Origin: Atriophallophorus winterbourni
Taxonomy: Eukaryota > Platyhelminthes > Trematoda > Plagiorchiida > Microphallidae
NCBI GenBank assembly: GCA_013407085.1
Contig: JACCGJ010004942.1
Coordinates: forward strand, 1 to 64,000
Length of the DNA: 64,000 nucleotides
Direction of reading: 5' to 3'
In this document: positions 22,817-34,319 of the stretch, piece after piece
Layout of the letters: each line of letters opens with the position of its first letter
How positions within the stretch are numbered: the first letter of the stretch is position 1
Program-made: the position numbers and the translations under genes
The notes under the pieces: model-generated
What the model was told of the DNA's origin: nothing
What the model saw: only the letters and a program-made list of their open reading frames with translations
Databases searched by the model: none

Positions 22817-24059
22817 CTAATTAGCAGTCAACCCACCACCACTGATTTGACCTTACAGCTAGACAGCCTATATTACGCAAACGCTGTGTTTCGTCTCCTG
22901 GGAATGACCAGGATCAGTTGTTGACTTTCCTACTAGTGTGTATCAACGTAAATCTAATACCAGTGTACACGGTCAACTTCGGTCGACACAGTGAAACCCA
23001 TGCGTAACTAAATGAGCTACGTTTGAGTTATTTTTGCCGAAAAACAAAAATCTAATTAACTAGCAGGTATATGGTGAATAACAAAAATGTACATTCGTAT
23101 CGGTGTTGAGCATCATTTTGTGGAGATTTGCAATCTCTTTGAGCAGTTTTTGGGTACCACTCACCACCTCTACTTGATTGTCTTACTCAACAGCCTATTG
23201 AAATCACTTTCTGTCAAGTCTTGTAGACAAAGGAAGCCCATTTACACAGCCAAGTGTGAAATGGATCAAGATCAACTGACACTGTGGTTCACACGTGCAC
23301 TGTTAAAAGTGTGAACATTGTGCACAAGTTAAATAGATTATAAATATTAAATAAAATTAAAACTGTGTAGAATTTTGCCTTATTGTATGGTATGGTAGGA
23401 ATGCACATCCTGATCCAGGCCTTAATCAATTTGTATCCGTTGCAGTGCCGAGTACCATATTGTGCACATTTCAGCTCCATCTATCTTGTTAACCGCATGT
23501 GTCCCAGCCTTAGTGATTTCAACTGGAAAGTGGATGTGGTGAAATCTCTCTTATAACACGATCCAACTTTGAAACGCCATTGTTGGAACAACTGAAACGT
23601 GCGACAAAAGTAATCAATAACTGGAAATTTCTATGAAAAAATTTCAAGAGAGAGAGTTTCAAACGTATATTTTTATCACACAAAAATGTTGAATAAATTA
23701 TCGGCTATTGTACGATCTGCGATTCTACAAGGTCGGTGAAATAAATCCAGCTCGGCATGAAGTGGATGATGAACAATTTGCATAAGTTCACCCAACAACT
23801 CTGATTGAAATGCAGGTTGCAAAAACGTAATGTAAATTACGATGAGTTCTATGAAATCATATAGAATCAGTGAGGTTCTTTTCTATTCGCCTATTATACA
23901 GTTTGCAAACTGGAGTTCCCTGGCGTTAAGAGCTCCGGTGGTAGACGTGGTAAATTATGAACAGGTGGATGGCATCATACATCGCGACAAACGGTTTCAG
24001 ATAGAAAATTAGGATTTATTTTAACTCTTATCTCTACTTGAGGGCGTGATTAGGAAACA
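22817..24059. other. Putative intron or intergenic sequence
   Basis: I see no element or convincing exon here. A cysteine-rich minus-strand frame just after a good acceptor near 23310 closes before any donor. Confidence 0.35.
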
Positions 24060-24330
24060 AGTCGTTAAACCGAACAAGTTGCGCTTGTATGCCACTGTTT
24101 AATGAAGTTGCTACGCCCAACATTTTCTATCACATATATCCAAACTAGTTTAGACTGCATTTTAACCAATGACAATGACCAAAAGAGCTCATTTGCATGC
24201 ATTTCCATAACACACACAGTATGAAACCGGTCGTGGGTGTGTTTCATGCAAATGTATTCATATGAGCTTTTTACAAGGTCATTGAGCCATGTGTCCATGG
24301 TATAGCTTGGTGAGTGTTTATACATCGAGT
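24060..24330. repeat. Fold-back pair of hammerhead-unit bodies
   Basis: The first half (24080-24215) is the unit body in one orientation, ending CATTTGCATGCATTTCC then acacacacag. The second half (24216-24330) starts with the hammerhead remnant GAAACCGGTCGTGGGTGTG and continues in the opposite orientation through CATGCAAATG and gagcttttt. The two halves are complementary over roughly 60 bases. The CUGAUGA half of the ribozyme is missing. Confidence 0.6.
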
Positions 24331-24369
24331 TGGATAATACCAAATTTCTTGTTGGTTTTCGTACTTGTA

Positions 24370-24470
24370 ATCTGCTTGGCTACGGTGGCACAGCAAAAAG
24401 CTGGATGTTCGTCTGGTGGTATAGATTTGAATCCCACCACTAAGTGCGCATAACCTATTTCTTCCTGATA
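24370..24470 (+). repeat. tRNA-like (SINE head) relic
   Basis: The stretch contains TGGCTACGGTGGCACAGC, resembling a polymerase III A box, and AGATTTGAATCCC 40 bases further on, resembling a B box. The T-arm does not pair well, so it is not a functional tRNA. A similar stretch at 37585-37650 begins TAGCTTGGTTGAGTGG. Confidence 0.35.
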
Positions 24471-24479
24471 CCTCCGCGC

Positions 24480-25339
24480 GAATTGGTTACAAGTGATAGT
24501 TAGAATAGTTAAACATCCTGTCCAGTGAAGTAAATCATATCAATAATAAATCGTACTAAAAGAAGAGAATAAATAAAAGCAAATATTTTCATGTATCTGG
24601 AGCGTGTGTCTGTATATAAGCCAGTCCTGATTAATATTCAATTGTCTTCAGACGCTTGTAGATTTCTAGATTTAAAAAATAAAACGTTATGAAATTCTTC
24701 TATAGGTGAAACCGACCTGTACTTGTATCAGCGTCGATAGAATCTGTTCAAAAATAAAACAACGTTTATTGCAGCTAAGTCAAAGTATGATTTAACAAGT
24801 TGTGATAAACAGCAATGAGAATATTATAACACGGTTGTGCGTTGTTTTTTAATTCTTGAAACACATATGATTCTACAAATAGCTTCTGACAAGCGAGATG
24901 TAGAATTGTCATAAAAGCTTATTTTCAGATTCTTAATTTATATATTGATCTATCAGCGTAAACAAATTTTTGAAGCATGCCGCGAAACAGATAATGTATT
25001 TTTGCTTACTATTTCATTTTACAAACACTGCGATCCGTTACGTGCAAGATGGAAAAGTAACGGAAATTTTTGGCTAAATTTGAATTTCCCAATCACTTTT
25101 ATATAAGAAAGACATTCCTAACAGGCTTAATTTATTGATGAAACACGGCGATGGGGTACAACCAATGGGGCCAAACAAAACATGCAATTCTGCAAGCTTT
25201 CACATTATACACACGCTACGACCAGGTCAGTACAGTTCACATTCATCTTGCGAAGACAGAAATTCGGATCCACATCCGTTGATACAGTTGAACATGAGTG
25301 AACAAAAATTGAATTGCAATGTCACCTAAGGCTATGTGA
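24480..25339. other. A+T-rich sequence without recognised features
   Basis: No protein-like frame, RNA gene or shared repeat was recognised. Confidence 0.35.
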
Positions 25340-25420
25340 ATGCAGTTTAGGGCTTGAATGTTTACAAAATATTCATATTTTCAAAATAAACTCATTGGCA
25401 TGCATCTTCATCAAACCTAC

Positions 25421-25465
25421 ACTCCACGATCGGTTTCGTTCTGTTAGCACTCAACAGGTAGGGAA
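25421..25465 (-). ncRNA. Hammerhead ribozyme motif, decayed
   Basis: The core reads CUGUUGA, with A6 changed to U. Stem II is GUGC/GAAC and no longer pairs fully. GAAA is intact, and stem III reads CCGAUC instead of CCGGUA. It is probably inactive. It is the outer copy of the tandem pair. Confidence 0.6.
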
Positions 25466-25650
25466 AGAAGAATCAGGATCCGCATGGGCTTGATACAGTG
25501 GAAGAATGGAAAATAGTTGCGATTGTATTCCTTTGTTTGTTGAGCTTGTTACGCCTAATTTTTTAATCACATGATCCCAGACTCAGGTATACTGTGTTTG
25601 CAAAAATGACCATGAACAAAAAGCTCATTTGAATGCATTTCCAACACACA

Positions 25651-25694
25651 CTCGATTACCGGTTTCGTGCTGTTTGCACTCATCAGATAGAGAC
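25651..25694 (-). ncRNA. Hammerhead ribozyme, best-preserved core
   Basis: On the minus strand: CUGAUGA, then stem II GUGC-AAACA-GCAC (four perfect pairs), then GAAA, then CCGGUA. The segment A-CCGG-U is self-complementary, so stem III could form only as a minimal hairpin or between two molecules. The predicted cleavage triplet is GUA. Stem I pairs CUCUAU with AUCGAG, with one mismatch at the third pair. All conserved core bases of a type I hammerhead are present. Confidence 0.8.
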
Positions 25695-25710
25695 AGTAAC
25701 GCAAGTTGTT

Positions 25711-27024
25711 TATCCATACTTTCGTTTTAATTTTATTCAATAGTTGCTCCGAAATTATGACCTCATATAACTTTTATCAAATGTATCACATTATTAGGAT
25801 CCTGATCCTATTGTTTCAACGGTGAGACCGTTCGTGAAGATTTTGATGTTGAAAAATCTTGTAAATAGAGATTTGCAAACACCAACATTGAACCACATCA
25901 CACACATGTAGGTATGTATTTGTGATATTCAAAAGTATTGTCACACAAGCTTCAGCCCGTACTCGTTTAAAATTCAAAGCTACATTACGGAGCACTTCTT
26001 TTTTAATTAAAATATGAACATGAAAATGCTAATGTCTTCGAATTCAAAAATCACCAAAGCAGGTGTGAGACACTATTACCCTGTCCTCACTAGTCTTGGA
26101 GCTTATCGTAACGAAGTTCTTGTAGAAATCTCATCAATTAATACTTGAATTACGTATTATTCATTTTATCTCTATGCAACTGATAAAATTGCACTCCTCA
26201 AGTTTCCTTTCCAGTGTATTTGCTTATTACTAGTTTCAACTTTTCCATTCCTTATCAGTCCTTCTGATCCAAAGGTCTAGTGTAGATTTCCGCCGAAATC
26301 CTTCTATCAAAAATTTGTTGCACTATTAATTCAAACATTATCAGGGGGTAAATTTGTTTACAGAACTTTGTCTGCGATTGATTGCAACTGAGTTGAAAGG
26401 GTCAAGGATGATTTTATCCTATGTTGCCATGTTAACCAAACCCAGTTTACGCATGTTATCATTTGCCTAAATAGCCTGAGAAGGGAAGCCCCGTCTGTCC
26501 ATAATGTGCGAAGCTAAATTCCAAAATCACTGCTCGACAAAATTTAAATGACTATTTCTGAAATGTATAACACACTCAAACACATTTTCAGCAATGTAAA
26601 GACTTACATCCTCCGCTATCTGGAAGAAAATCAACACGGAGTAATTTAAAATGAGAAAATAAAAATGTGAAGTAAATTTAAATGTAAAAAACCTGATGTT
26701 ATACAGCTAACATCAAAAGAGTTCTTAGATAACAATTTTACTAATTGGAATGAAAACCTTCAAGAATAATCAAAGTAAAATTGTCAAGATGGTTCGCAAT
26801 AAACGTGGATTAATGTTTCTAACGAACCCATCCGGAAAAAATCAAAGTTTTCAAAATTTACCCAAAGCTTGACATATTTAGAATTGTAAAAATGTCATTA
26901 TATAAAAGGCTTTGGTACTTAGACATCACAACCCACTCTGGCCTGTGTACAGTCAGCATGTTGAGGCAGTGCAGATTAGCTTTCAAATGGGGGAAAAAGT
27001 GGTGAAACATGTAGAAATTTGCAA
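25711..27024. other. Putative intron or intergenic sequence
   Basis: The stretch is A+T-rich, with no recognised element or exon. Confidence 0.35.
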
Positions 27025-27390
27025 GTATTTTTCGGAATATAAGGCGCACATAAAAACACTAATTTGTAAGAAAAATCGGAAGTAAGCCTTATATTCCAGT
27101 GCCCCTCATGTATAAAATAGTGTATGTTCACACTGTGCTGAAAAATCTGTCAAAATGTTTTATTACGAGGAATTTGATGGATTCGTAGAAGAGTAATGAT
27201 TAAAAAAGTTAGTGTACTTTTTATGTAATATTGGCAGTTATTGTTCATGATTTGAATAAAGTCTGACCTATCCGACTATTTTTTGTTTCGCTTTATGCGC
27301 CGTATATTTCAGTGCGTCTTATATATGAAAACATATCGTTCACTGATACTGCGTCTTATTATAAGGTGTGCCGTATAGTCCGAAAAATAC
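27025..27390. mobile_element. MITE-like element with GTATTTTTCGGA termini
   Basis: The left end reads GTATTTTTCGGAATATAAGG and the right end is its inverted complement with a few changes (ends ...ATAGTCCGAAAAATAC). Inside both ends further GGCGCAC and ATAAG words are repeated. The 366-bp size, inverted ends and lack of coding capacity fit a non-autonomous DNA transposon. I could not define a target-site duplication with confidence. Confidence 0.6.
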
Positions 27391-28021
27391 GGTACTGGTA
27401 AACTAAGATCGTGTAACAAACCATGGTGCATAAATAACGAATGACAGAGTGATTTCTTGACAAACGATCCAAAGGCTTCCAGTGACCATATTATGTTGTT
27501 CCTCAAATCTCCACTCTTGAACTCTTATAAACCACTTCTTGCAATTATCAATTCTGTTACTACTTCACTGCTATTTCGATACATCTAAGCTCAGTGTTAT
27601 CATCTGATGAGCGGAAAAGACATATACCATTTGTTGTGTGTAATTGTGTTGTTGATGCGAGTATTATATAGCATAATGGTACACTAAAATTGAAAAAACC
27701 CATATCACTTCACTGAAAAATGGTAATTGTGAATTCCTTAAATGCTGAAAAAATATTCTTAGCATTGCATCTTCTGAGCAAAATATGTAAATGCACATCT
27801 GTGCTACGTTACAACTTAGTTATGATCGTGAATCGAAATAAAAATGAAGTGATGGAAATGCATGCACATAAGCTGTTTTAAAGGTGGTTTTTACAAGGCA
27901 AGCAAAAATTATTATAGTATTTAAACCGTTATTAAATTTTTACTGTGTATTCAGCAACGCAAAAGAAATGATATCGAGAAATCTCATTATGTGGGTCATC
28001 ATATCAATTTTGAATACATAC
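27391..28021. other. A+T-rich sequence between candidate exons
   Basis: No recognised element. A short ATGCATGCACATAAG block near 27861 resembles the hammerhead-unit body. It is probably intronic if the CUB-like exons belong to one gene. Confidence 0.3.
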
Positions 28022-28187
28022 GTGGTACAGCTTGTAGCGTAAAGGAAAGCGGAAACGTTACATCATTTCTCGTGATAACCACACATAATTCACGACCAGC
28101 GGTGAACTGCATCTTTAAATCATTATCGAATCCTGTCCCGAAAAATCGATTATTATGAGCATCATAAAAGATCAGGTCGCCAGAGCT
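28022..28187 (-). CDS. Candidate exon, second half of a CUB-like domain
   Basis: The exon is 166 bases, with acceptor CTTTTTCGACAG and donor GTATGT, both good. It starts at phase 0 and ends at phase 1, the same as the CUB-like exon at 22102-22288. The product begins SSGDLIFYDAHNNRFFGTGF and continues with DNDLKMQFTAGRELCVVI and FPLSFTLQAVP, a run of alternating hydrophobic strands as in the C-terminal half of CUB domains. The partner first half is probably 30191-30342, which ends at phase 0. Confidence 0.45.
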
Positions 28188-28370
28188 CTGTCGAAAAAGA
28201 AGATGAAATAACATTGACAGCTTTTTTGGTACCGCGGGACATTAGAGTATCAGCCAGCTTAAAGATTTGTACAAAACCAACTGGATTTTTTTATGCTCAG
28301 TAATTGAAACATAAGATCCATTCGTAAAACTTAAGTAATGCAAAATAATGTTTTGCTCACATCTCTACAC

Positions 28371-28425
28371 TTAAACAACACGACCGGTTTCTGGATGTTG
28401 GCCGTCATCAGGTAATGCAACTACA
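28371..28425 (-). ncRNA. Hammerhead ribozyme motif
   Basis: CUGAUGA, GAAA and CCGGUC are intact. Stem II is CGGC/UCCA around CAACA and keeps only two pairs. The cleavage triplet would be GUC. Stem I begins UUAC/GUGU, with weak pairing further out. Surrounding sequence (CTCACATCTCTACACTTAA) matches the variant-2 units at 57540 and 63670. Confidence 0.6.
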
Positions 28426-28430
28426 CGCGA

Positions 28431-30190
28431 TATTTATTTTAACGAATATTTTTTTTATCTTACAGAGAAAATCAATGACCTTTTACCTACAAAAACCCTC
28501 AAATTACTCAACGCCTTCATTTAACCATTTTTGTTTTAATACAATATTTTACGATGTTGAATATCTATTGAATTTTTATTATATCTATCTGTGAATATTG
28601 AATCTGAAATTAAATATACACTACTCAGATATTTCAAGTGGTAAAATAACCGAATTTAAAACTTTAAAATTATAATGAGTAGCATGTTGCCTGTCTAACG
28701 AAATTATTTGTTTTGGAATAAAATATTTTACTTCGTTCTTTAATTTTCAGGATTGAAAGATCAAACAAGCATGATACCTCATAATCCTTGTGACATTTGT
28801 GAAGCATTCAATTAAGTGTAGACAGTAAAGAAAATAGCAAAATTTGTAAAATAAAAGTGTTGAAATTGTATTGATTTGAAATAACAATTCCAATTTCACC
28901 GAACAATGTCTCGCAATGTGATCTTGGAAGCAGAAATAGAAGATCACCCTTAAACTTTGTGATTGATTTAAATGTGACTCCTCTAATACAGAGAAACGTG
29001 CAGATTTTGCTGGGTTGAACTTATATAGTTTTAACTAAACGTTGCTTGGTACTCGGATTTTTGTTTCACGCTCTAAGCATTAATTTTCGAAAAATTTTCT
29101 TGCGTACAACGAAACATAATTTCGAAAGTACGGAAGTGGAATATCTATGAGCCAAGCTACTGCGTTCATTGTGCTCCCGATCGATATATTTATGTATACA
29201 TGTTTGTTTATTTTGGAAAAATTATGGAATCAGATCTAACATAGCTTTCCGTGACTATTATTTGAATCGAATTCTTTTAGGATTGACCTTGTCAAACGAA
29301 TCCAGATTAATCTAAAACAATTGGTCCATCATAAGCTAAAATAAATATCTGATTTTGCCATTTTAGTTACGTAAAATAGACCGAATATTTGAAGCGCTTG
29401 TTAGTAATATATGTTCACGCGCTTAGGCGTTTAAAGTAGAATAAAATGTCTACTTATTTTATACGCTTACATCCGTTGAAAACTTATGGATAATGTTAGC
29501 AGTATTGAGCATCAAGATCGATGAAAATCACATTTTAATTAGGTATCTCTATTTAAATCTTGAAAAGATAGAACGAAATAAACAAACTATGTTTCGGTAA
29601 TATTGAACATTTCGGGAAAAACATGGTGTCCTGTGAAAATAAATAACCTGAGAATGATCCATGAAAGAAGTGCGAATTGAGCAATAGTTTTATAGTAAAA
29701 TTCAGACCAAGAATTCCATCTGGTATACTCAGGTGCCTATGAAGTAATTCCTACATTTCTCGATGCATGTAGTGCAGAATGTTGTGAGTGATTGAAAAAA
29801 AAATTTTCCTCAAAACCAATTCAACTATTTTGTCTATATAATTTATGTATAAAATGTGATAATTTCGCTTTTCATTTGTTTTTCCTTCTTAATCGGATCC
29901 CGAAACTTGAACAAAATTGTAAGTTATATTTTGTCACATATTCTCAAAATTTGATCATTTTCAAATTGATCGAAATTAACATTATTTAGACACACGTAAT
30001 CATCATTCTGGTTTGCAAATAATGAATATTAACGAGCGTCCAAAGAATATTTAGTTTACATCAGTGTCTCACATCACATTGAATATAGTTTGCTTTAGTG
30101 GAACTAAATTTAAAGCAAATTCGAAAAGCGGAAAAGCGATACAAATAATAAATATATCGGTTAGAAGAGATATTTTGAGACAATGCTTAC
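28431..30190. other. A+T-rich sequence between candidate exons
   Basis: No recognised repeat or gene. The minus-strand frame 28947-28747 has weak splice signals and no protein pattern. Confidence 0.3.
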
Positions 30191-30342
30191 TGAATTTTTA
30201 TATATCGTTATTTCTAATCCTTGTGGTATCAACATCCGATAGTATATGACATGAACTATGTTTGCGATTTCTTGCGCTGTTGGAAATTCAACTTTCACAT
30301 TTTGGGTTCCGTTCAATGCCAAATTCATTTGCGAATAGTCAA
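30191..30342 (-). CDS. Candidate exon, first half of a CUB-like domain
   Basis: The exon is 152 bases, with acceptor TTTCTTTATACAG and donor GTAAGC, both strong. Phase is 1 to 0, matching exon 22394-22611. The product reads DYSQMNLALNGTQNVKVEFP, then ANIVHVIYYRMLIPQGLEITIY. Joined in phase to 28022-28187 it makes a module of about 106 residues with CUB-like spacing of hydrophobic strands, but it lacks the first conserved cysteine pair. The assignment rests on splice phase and pattern only. Confidence 0.4.
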
Positions 30343-32000
30343 CTGTATAAAGAAACACAAATGTAGGCTTGCATTTCGTCGTGGCATGATTTATTTATAC
30401 TAATAAAATATGGGTAAAATTTGGAAAGGTTTTCATCAAAAAATAATGGAAATGTATTTGTTAAGTAAGGGAGTGATAAAATGTTTAGTGCTAGGGCACC
30501 CTATTAGGAGAGAGCTGCCTACTCTGGTTTGTTCATGCGTATAAAATGGCAACTATCCATATTTCAAAAGATATACTTCACGGTGACATCTACAATCGTT
30601 CAGAACAGATTTGCGGTACAACGCCTTTTGCTATGGTATTTAAATTTCAAGTCAGGAAGACGTTGATCCTGACCGTTACCTTTGAAGGAATTGTGTAAGG
30701 CGTCTTGTTCATACTGTGAATCAACAGATACTGCTCTAGGTTCCCAACTGCATATCACGTCGACGTGCAAATAACACAGAGCGATTATGTAATATTTATC
30801 AGTTCTGAAATGTTTACTCCAAAATCGAACAGTTTAATCTAAATCGTGCGTAGCATGCAACTAGGGATGAACATCAATGGTCGACTTCGATCGATGAAGA
30901 CCGACTACAATTCGCGTTTGCTTACTAGCCTTTCCTACTCATATAATTCCTATTTTTTTGGAATTAAACGTGTTTACATATCGCAACTGTTGGCCAGTAT
31001 CATATTATTTCTTTAAAAGACAATGTATTTGCAAAAGCTGAAAAATATTCCATCCTGATCACTTATTTATAATTTTATACATAATGAGGAAATTTCAACG
31101 CAAACTGTCGTTTAAAACAAATTGTGTACATTATTAACCTTTAAGATTTATTTAAGGGCACAAATCTTTCTAAATATGTTTTGTAAGCAAATTATTCTGC
31201 AGTTTTGTTTAAGATTTTAAACGATTTTTTTATTGAAATAATACATTTTTATGCACCCAAAGATATGCAAGAGAATATAAAGGTACTATAACAAATTTGA
31301 GGACATTTCTTTCATTAATTGCCAGAAATCAAATTCTGTTTAAAATACACCGTGACGCAAATTGCTTTCCGAATTTAATAGAAACATATATTAGAGAAAT
31401 TATGTCAAATTTAAGTAACTTACTTATTCCACATATTAAGTGAAATTTCAGAACAAAAAGAAAAAACGTTGTTGTAATCATTTTCGAACAATCAATCGTT
31501 AGACAATTATTATTTTTATATTCCTTTATATATTTATATATATATATACGTCTCCAATAGTTTAACGCTAAACTGTTGTAACCATATCAACTGTCGATAA
31601 TGGCGACCGATTTGAGGTCAGGATTTTTGCGATTTTAAAGTGACTATTATTTCAATCCAAAAAGTATATATGAAAAAGTAAAGTATGTGAAAAAGTATAT
31701 TTTGAGGTAAAGATAACGTTTGCGCTCAAATTTTATTTGAAAATGCACCTAGTGATTTACCACAACTGATTTAATCTTGTGAAATTCTTCCCTCAATATC
31801 TTCATACCACTGGTCAGTTCCGTTCATTTACAAAACCATCAGAGATCGTGAATTGTAAACAAATGAAAAATGGTTATTATGGAAGTTCGAAAATTTCGGC
31901 TAAGCACGATAAGCTTCTACCAAATCGCATGCAAATGGGAATTGAACAACAATTGACCGTAAAACCTTGTTAATAGGTAATATAATGAGTGAAACTTAAC
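30343..32000. other. A+T-rich sequence between candidate exons
   Basis: It contains a short AT dinucleotide-rich run at about 31515-31550. No gene or dispersed repeat was recognised. Confidence 0.3.
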
Positions 32001-32137
32001 CAAGTGAATAAACAATTATACATGGTAAACTTTTTTCGCCAAAAGAGCCAAGCACTGAAACCAGAGGTGCATTTCCTGTAAAATAGGCATTTGTCGAATT
32101 TGGATCACTAGCTTTGTATTGACCATATTCTTGAGTG
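32001..32137 (-). CDS. Weak candidate exon
   Basis: The exon is 137 bases, with a strong acceptor (CCTAATATTGCAG) and a fair donor (GTTAAG), phase 2 to 1. The product includes TQEYGQYKASDPNSTNAYFT and PLVSVLGSFGEKSLPCIIVY, faintly like the other CUB-like second halves. The starting phase does not match the other first-half exons, so it may be chance or belong elsewhere. Confidence 0.25.
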
Positions 32138-32249
32138 CTGCAATATTAGGAATGGAAAATGTTTTCAACGGAATCAAGAAACTGGAGAAGCATAAAGATT
32201 CATTCAATAAAATATTCCCTAAAATAAGATAATCACCATATTTTTACAT

Positions 32250-32960
32250 AATAAAGGTTCTTATTTGCTGTCCGAGTGTCTTTTATATGGAACACTCTGC
32301 CCCACATATGATTTGTGCACCAAACTTGAACATGTTCAATTCTGAACTACGTAACTTCAGAAGGATCTTCGGTAGTTTCAAAAAGCAGGTACTCCCACGG
32401 ATAATTAACACCTATATCCGGCAAAAAATGAATTAGGCTGTTCAAGTATTTTCCACCACGGTTTAAAATTATAGACTAGCAGCACAAAACTGGTGACCGG
32501 TCTATAAAACAGGCGAATGGTGGAGAGCGTTGCATCTCTTACTTTTCGTACTGCCGTGACAGGGGTGATTTTATCTTGCTATTCAACTTTCTGCATACAA
32601 TGATTCATCCACTTCAACAACTATTTCATCGCTAAGAAGCACGTGGTGGCAGATCTGATGGCTAAATGTTAACCATTACGCACTCTAGCTCAAATTATCG
32701 AAATTTCTTCTTCGCTGTCCAAATTTGTTTTATAAGAAACTCTTAATAACTTCATATCATTTATGTATGAAGCCTGAAAATGTCAAGCTTGACGAGTATA
32801 TGTTGGTCAAATCCAACCTCGCACACCAGTACATAAGCAGACTTTCAATACTGACATAAAAACTTTGTTATTTTTATGCATTAACATCATTTTTAAGCTA
32901 TGGTTATTGTAAAATCTTATATTCGACCAAATAAAATTTGAAGTAATTTAAAAAATGAAT
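32250..32960 (+). pseudogene. CR1-A LINE 3' fragment, rearranged
   Basis: The sequence from about 32350 resembles the thumb and C-terminal part of CR1-A, with AGTACTCCCA..TAATTAACACC.ATATCCGGC and, further on, TAAGAAACTC and TTGACGAGTATATG words shared with 5120-5220. It ends in a degenerate TTTGAAGTAATTTAA at 32936-32950. A piece of downstream sequence is also found upstream (32290-32345), so the copy is rearranged. Confidence 0.65.
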
Positions 32961-33049
32961 GATAGCAAATAAAGCACATTTATAGCTTACATCAAATGCG
33001 TCGGATTACGGCAATAATTTATTGGAATTCAGAAACAATCCAATTACTA

Positions 33050-34010
33050 TCAGGATATTTCTGTAATGCGCATAACTTGTGTTTATTCGTCTAATATTCG
33101 AACCTTAAGGTCTAAGTATCCTGAAATTTCACAAGTGCTCAATTCGAAAGGTTCACAACATACCATCATTGCTGTTTCAAGAAACCTGGTTTCTCTCTCC
33201 ATTTAATTATGAATTTTTTCTATTAAACGTTTCTGCTGCTTTTGAATCGATCAGACTTGCCATTTGGAAAAACGTGGTGTTAAAATAACTTGTTTTTGAA
33301 GCGACTGGTGTTTTGTATAACAAACAGGTTTTAACTTTTGATAATCCTGACATCTTTATCCTAGCCTCGGTGTGTAAACCTTATCAACTTTCCAATTCTC
33401 AATACATTATTCTGATAAATACTTATGTAGTCCCCAAATGTCCATGAGACAATTTTTATGTATTTATTTATGAACTCCTCATATACGCGATTAAACTTTC
33501 TGCGACTTTCTACTGCGTACGCAAGCTTTCGGTTTATGGATTGTTTGCTTTATTCGAATAAATTTATGTAAAATACACGTTTAGCGGTTAATACAATTTC
33601 GAACCCTCGGACTTAGTCTTGTTCCGTGAATGCGAAATTTGTGCCCGTTGCTTCATGCTTCATGCTGATTAACGGATTCTCCAACATATTTGTACATTTT
33701 GCAACTCGGATATCATCTCTCATTTCTCAGTTATTGCTATGAAGTCGAGTGAGTGTTAATTACAGAGATCGTTTATTTCAGCTAGTTTGTTAACAAGGCA
33801 TTATGCATTTGTATATAAGCAACGGATTGTGGGTTAATTATACAGTGATGGAGCTGAAAGCTGGTCAATATTTACGAACATTCAAGAAAGTGACATTGGT
33901 CGGAGAGATTTATTCCGAGTCTCCTCTGATTGTAGAAGCCGGGTATCATTAGGCGGTTTCGGTGCAGAAAGTCTGGGTTCAATCATTCTGATATCCTTCG
34001 GGAGATTCTT
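33050..34010 (+). pseudogene. Decayed CR1/Jockey-like endonuclease region
   Basis: Plus-strand frames read ITCVYSSNIRTLRSKYPEIS (about 33067-33126), then a TIIAVSRNLV block (about 33165-33195), which is the I.AITETWL motif of apurinic-like endonucleases in decayed form. Further on comes DNPDIFILASVCKPYQLS (about 33340-33395) and YIILINTYV. Many stops and shifts follow and the copy cannot be functional. Confidence 0.55.
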
Positions 34011-34319
34011 ATAAATGCTTTCCAGTTGAATTTAACTGACTCCATGATACCACTCATTATAAATGTAATTTTAGAGGTTTTGGCCCGTCATTTTTATTGT
34101 TTAGCGACCGAGATATTCTAAACGTGTCCATCACGACTGACTGGTGAGATCTGATGTTGTTGCCAAAGTAGAGCCACTGTTTGTAATCGTGCTGCAGTAT
34201 TTTACTACCCGAGGCAGTGTTCGTGTGTGAAGAACCAAACTGCGCCATTCATATTTATGCCCATTTTTCAAATTTTCTTTTCTCTTGTAAAACAGAATAT
34301 GAGCAAAAATGCAATATTT

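Larger units (their letters stand above)
25340..25710 (-). repeat. Tandem hammerhead repeat, 229-bp spacing
   Basis: Two hammerhead motifs in the same orientation begin their CGGTTTCG block at 25431 and 25660, 229 bases apart. Each is preceded by the same body (a gctcattt...atgcat block, then cacactc). Only the part between the two motifs is a full unit. This head-to-tail arrangement is what self-cleaving satellite and retrozyme repeats show. Confidence 0.8.

Noticed and set aside
23087..23480. Cysteine-rich minus-strand product (CTCEPQCQ...) after a good acceptor, as an EGF-like exon
   Set aside because: The frame closes before any donor and the cysteine spacing is not that of an EGF domain.
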